Assembly (NCBI GenBank): GCA_002361175.1
Contig: DESG01000017.1
Coordinates: 10,604 to 19,892, forward strand
Direction of reading: 5' to 3'
Length of the DNA stretch: 9,289 nucleotides
DNA from: Lachnoclostridium sp. UBA3320
GTDB taxonomy: Bacteria > Bacillota > Clostridia > Lachnospirales > Lachnospiraceae
This document shows positions 7,300-9,289 of the stretch, piece after piece. Numbering within the stretch: the stretch's first letter is position 1; each line of letters starts with the position of its first letter. Under the pieces are notes generated by a model, which ran no database searches, had not been told where the DNA came from, and saw only the letters and a list, made by a program, of their open reading frames with translations. Position numbers and translations under genes: made by a program.

Positions 7300-7710
7300 A
7301 TGAAAAAAAATAACTCAATGACAATTTTATTTTGTGGATTAGCAACTATGATAATAACTTTTATGTTTTATCTCCTGATATTTAACAATATTTTTATTTT
7401 ACCTATAAGATGGCTTTCACTTTTATTTTTGCTAATTGCAGAAGTAATTGGAGCAGTGAAGTCTTTGAAAGTTAATAGAAGTATTTTAAGTATAACAACA
7501 GTCGTCGTAAGTGCAATACATTTGCTAACAGTGTTGGTTCTGTCCGTTGTTTTTGTAAATGTATTACCTTTACTGGTTAAGCAGTATGTTTTGTTGAATT
7601 TAATTATATTAGCAATCGTTGCTATTATAGATATTTTACTTTTACATTTTGATGAAATAGTAAATAAGAGCAATCAAAAACATTCACATACTATACAAAC
7701 CAAAAAATGA
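7300..7710 (+). CDS. Small four-helix membrane protein, unknown function
   Basis: A 136-residue integral membrane protein. Four hydrophobic helices lie at about residues 6-26, 30-48, 56-79 and 86-107, with a charged, His/Lys/Gln-rich C-terminal tail (NKSNQKHSHTIQTKK) likely in the cytoplasm. I do not recognise the family, and no catalytic or metal motif is evident. The start is ATG 7300 because AGGTGA lies just upstream. An in-frame TTG at 7261 lies inside the previous gene's last zinc ribbon and is unlikely. The gene begins 8 bases after the SPFH stop, so the two are co-transcribed and probably translationally coupled. The position between an SPFH protein and other membrane proteins suggests a structural part of the same complex. 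Confidence 0.75.
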   Translation: MKKNNSMTILFCGLATMIITFMFYLLIFNNIFILPIRWLSLLFLLIAEVIGAVKSLKVNRSILSITTVVVSAIHLLTVLVLSVVFVNVLPLLVKQYVLLNLIILAIVAIIDILLLHFDEIVNKSNQKHSHTIQTKK

Positions 7711-7736
7711 AAAATTTTAATCTAGGAGGATAAAAA

Positions 7737-8285
7737 ATGAAAAAATTTGACTTGAAAATTTCTTTGATTATTGGAAAACTTCTTCATATAATAGGCAGTT
7801 GTTCTTATGCAATGGCAGTTTTAACTTTAATTATTTTTTTAGATGATGGTTTTGATTCCTTGGATACAGTAATAATTGTACTAGCATTCTTTATTGTAGT
7901 AGGTCTTGCGTTATGTAATGCTGCAAAAAAAATCAAAGTTAATGCAGACAATGTAAGACAATATGTCCCAATTATAGTCAATGGTAATGTTCGTAAATTA
8001 GATAATATTGCCGAAACTACTGGAAAACCATATGAAATTGTAAAATCAGATATCCAAAAAATTATTCAAAAAGGATATTTGAAGAATGCATATATTGACG
8101 AAAGTACTCATGAAATTGTATTGCCAGTTACTAAGGTATCAACCGTTGAAAATATCAGAAATAACGCAGCATCTGCTTCTAAAAAACTTGCTACAAGAGT
8201 TGTTGCCTGTCCTTGCTGTGGAGCAAACAATACAATAGATGAGAATAGCAGTGAATGTGAATATTGTGGCTCTTCTCTAAATTAA
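7737..8285 (+). CDS. Two-helix membrane protein with winged-helix-like segment and C-terminal zinc ribbon
   Basis: A 182-residue protein. Two membrane helices (about 11-34 and 43-61) are followed by a soluble alpha/beta stretch at about 72-130. Its pattern (KLDNIAETTGKPYEIVKSDI, then IQKGYLKNAYID and IVLP) resembles a winged-helix or PCI-like fold found in many Firmicutes membrane zinc-ribbon proteins. The C-terminus is one zinc ribbon (C158, C161, C174, C177), echoing the ribbons of the SPFH protein. The ATG at 7737 has AGGAGGA 6 bases upstream. It starts 26 bp after the four-helix gene. The winged-helix segment may be a protein-interaction module rather than DNA-binding, because the protein is membrane-tethered. 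Family not named. Fold inferred from residue pattern. Confidence 0.75.
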   Translation: MKKFDLKISLIIGKLLHIIGSCSYAMAVLTLIIFLDDGFDSLDTVIIVLAFFIVVGLALCNAAKKIKVNADNVRQYVPIIVNGNVRKLDNIAETTGKPYEIVKSDIQKIIQKGYLKNAYIDESTHEIVLPVTKVSTVENIRNNAASASKKLATRVVACPCCGANNTIDENSSECEYCGSSLN

Positions 8286-8329
8286 AATATAAAATTATAT
8301 ATAAAAATAAAAAAAGGAGATAAAATGAA

Positions 8330-9067
8330 ATGGATACTACGACTTCTATAATAGCTTTTATAATATTCATAATTTGGATTATTGTCTTATTTGCATTATT
8401 AAAAAATCTATTTATTGCAGCGCTTTTAAGTCTTACAATGACTGGATTAACTCTTTATTTTTGGTGGTTACCCGCTGTAATTATTATAATTTTGGGATTG
8501 TTAATGACTAAAAAAACTTTCAATAATACACCACTTATAGGATGTATTATTTTGGCTATAATTATGGCTATGGCAGGAAAACAATTTACTAAGAAGATGG
8601 AAGAAAATAAAGCCGAAGAGTCTTTAAATATTGAAGATTTAAAAGATTTGAAAGATTTTTATGATAAGTACAATGATTTGACAGAAGATACATATTATCA
8701 AGATGAAGAAGAAATAAAGAATAATACATCTAATTCTTGGAATTATACAGGGAACCAATTATTTGATGATGGGGAAATGTTAGAAGATTATGATTCTGAG
8801 TACATACTAGCAAATAGTGATTCTGAATATCTGACAATGGATGATTTAAGAGGTTTTTCAGCAAGTGATTGCAGACTGGCAAGAAATGAACTATACGCTA
8901 GATATGGGCGAAAATTTGATTCTAAAGATTTGCAAAACTATTTTAATTCATGCAGTTGGTATCATGGAGTAATAGAACCAGATGATTTTCAAGAGTCCAT
9001 GTTAAATGATGTCGAGATTGCTAACAGAGATTTGATTATTAAATATGAGAAAAAAATGGGATACTGA
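8330..9067 (+). CDS. YARHG domain membrane protein
   Basis: A 245-residue protein. The first 85 residues hold about three membrane helices (5-24, 27-59 as a long or split pair, 67-83). An acidic linker (about 88-155, rich in Asp, Glu and Asn) leads to a YARHG domain at about 155-241, with DSEYILANSDSEYLTMDDL, LARNELYARYGRKF, SWYHGVIEPDDF and a closing ANRDLIIKYEKK. YARHG is an extracellular-type domain, often in Firmicutes membrane or lipoprotein-like proteins and often beside zinc-ribbon proteins. Its ligand is unknown. Here the His of the name motif is Tyr (YARYG). The start is ATG 8330, 9 bases after GGAGA. An ATG at 8325 in another frame opens only an 8-codon frame. Fourth and last gene of the operon. 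Confidence 0.88.
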   Translation: MDTTTSIIAFIIFIIWIIVLFALLKNLFIAALLSLTMTGLTLYFWWLPAVIIIILGLLMTKKTFNNTPLIGCIILAIIMAMAGKQFTKKMEENKAEESLNIEDLKDLKDFYDKYNDLTEDTYYQDEEEIKNNTSNSWNYTGNQLFDDGEMLEDYDSEYILANSDSEYLTMDDLRGFSASDCRLARNELYARYGRKFDSKDLQNYFNSCSWYHGVIEPDDFQESMLNDVEIANRDLIIKYEKKMGY

Positions 9068-9095
9068 TAAATACAACATTCTGCTATTATGTAAT

Positions 9096-9124
9096 TTGAC
9101 TACCATAACAATTATGATTATAAT
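9096..9124 (+). promoter_or_regulatory. Near-consensus sigma-A promoter
   Basis: TTGACT (9096-9101), a 17-base spacer and a perfect TATAAT (9119-9124) form the best promoter in the window. Transcription would start near 9131, giving a leader of about 55 bases before the small ORF at 9186. A 7-base direct repeat, TACTGTA (9132-9138 and 9163-9169), lies in that leader and could be a binding site. Confidence 0.7.
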
Positions 9125-9185
9125 AAAATCCTACTGTATGTAACCGACACACTATGGGTATATACTGTAATTGAGGAGAAACAAA

Positions 9186-9278
9186 ATGATTGAAGTGGAG
9201 GAAACTGATATAGTGAGGATAAAGAGCAGTTTAGTAAAGGATATTATTTCAAAATTAATAAGTAAACTGGACAGTTAA
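9186..9278 (+). CDS. Small ORF of 30 codons with strong ribosome site and promoter
   Basis: The product starts MIEVEETDIVRIKSSL and ends KLISKLDS at a TAA. GAGGAG (9173-9178) lies 7 bases upstream of the ATG, and a near-consensus promoter lies 62 bases before it. Residues about 9-28 can form an amphipathic, Lys-rich helix. I do not recognise it. It could be a small peptide gene, a leader peptide, or the intact start of a family gene that is cut short. It is not part of the SPFH operon, given its own promoter, although no clear terminator separates the two. Confidence 0.5.
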   Translation: MIEVEETDIVRIKSSLVKDIISKLISKLDS

Positions 9279-9289
9279 AAGTTCTCTAT

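Noticed and set aside
8325..8351. 8-codon frame (MKWILRLL) overlapping the YARHG start
   Set aside because: The ATG is only 4 bases from the ribosome site, and the peptide is too short to support. It is best seen as chance overlap.

Overview
The window is AT-rich, low-GC Firmicutes DNA. Good AGGAG-type ribosome sites, tight gene packing, a ClpX paralogue and the remnant of a clostridial Csp-type subtilase point to a Lachnospiraceae-like member of Clostridia. This placement comes from protein families and composition, not from a marker gene. No rRNA, tRNA, CRISPR array, transposase or integrase was seen.

Left half, minus strand (about 4345 down to 1): one apparent operon reads, in order, a ClpX-like AAA+ unfoldase, a 117-codon truncated subtilase N-terminus (prodomain plus the catalytic-Asp motif, then a stop), a MoxR AAA+ ATPase, a DUF58 membrane protein, and the start of a multi-pass membrane protein that runs off the window edge. 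The last one sits where a transglutaminase-like protein normally follows MoxR and DUF58. Junctions are 61, 1, 16 and about 16 bp. MoxR-DUF58-transglutaminase is a widespread but poorly understood chaperone/envelope module. Here it has an unfoldase and a protease remnant upstream.

Middle (4269-4513): a non-coding gap with a strong minus-strand terminator for the next gene, a second perfect 14-bp hairpin, and a candidate promoter for the ClpX operon.

Right half: a 436-residue predicted DNA-binding protein of unknown family (minus strand, 5824 to 4514) is divergent from a plus-strand four-gene operon (6002-9067). The operon encodes an SPFH/band-7 protein with a Gly-rich hinge and five C-terminal zinc ribbons, a small four-helix membrane protein, a two-helix membrane protein with a winged-helix-like segment and a zinc ribbon, and a three-helix membrane protein ending in a YARHG domain. 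The divergent 177-bp control region suggests that the 436-residue protein regulates this membrane cluster. The cluster looks like an uncharacterised membrane-associated assembly and is the best candidate here for an undescribed system, though its function cannot be read from sequence.

Far right: a near-consensus promoter drives a 30-codon ORF with a strong ribosome site. It is either a small peptide gene or the leader of the next transcription unit.
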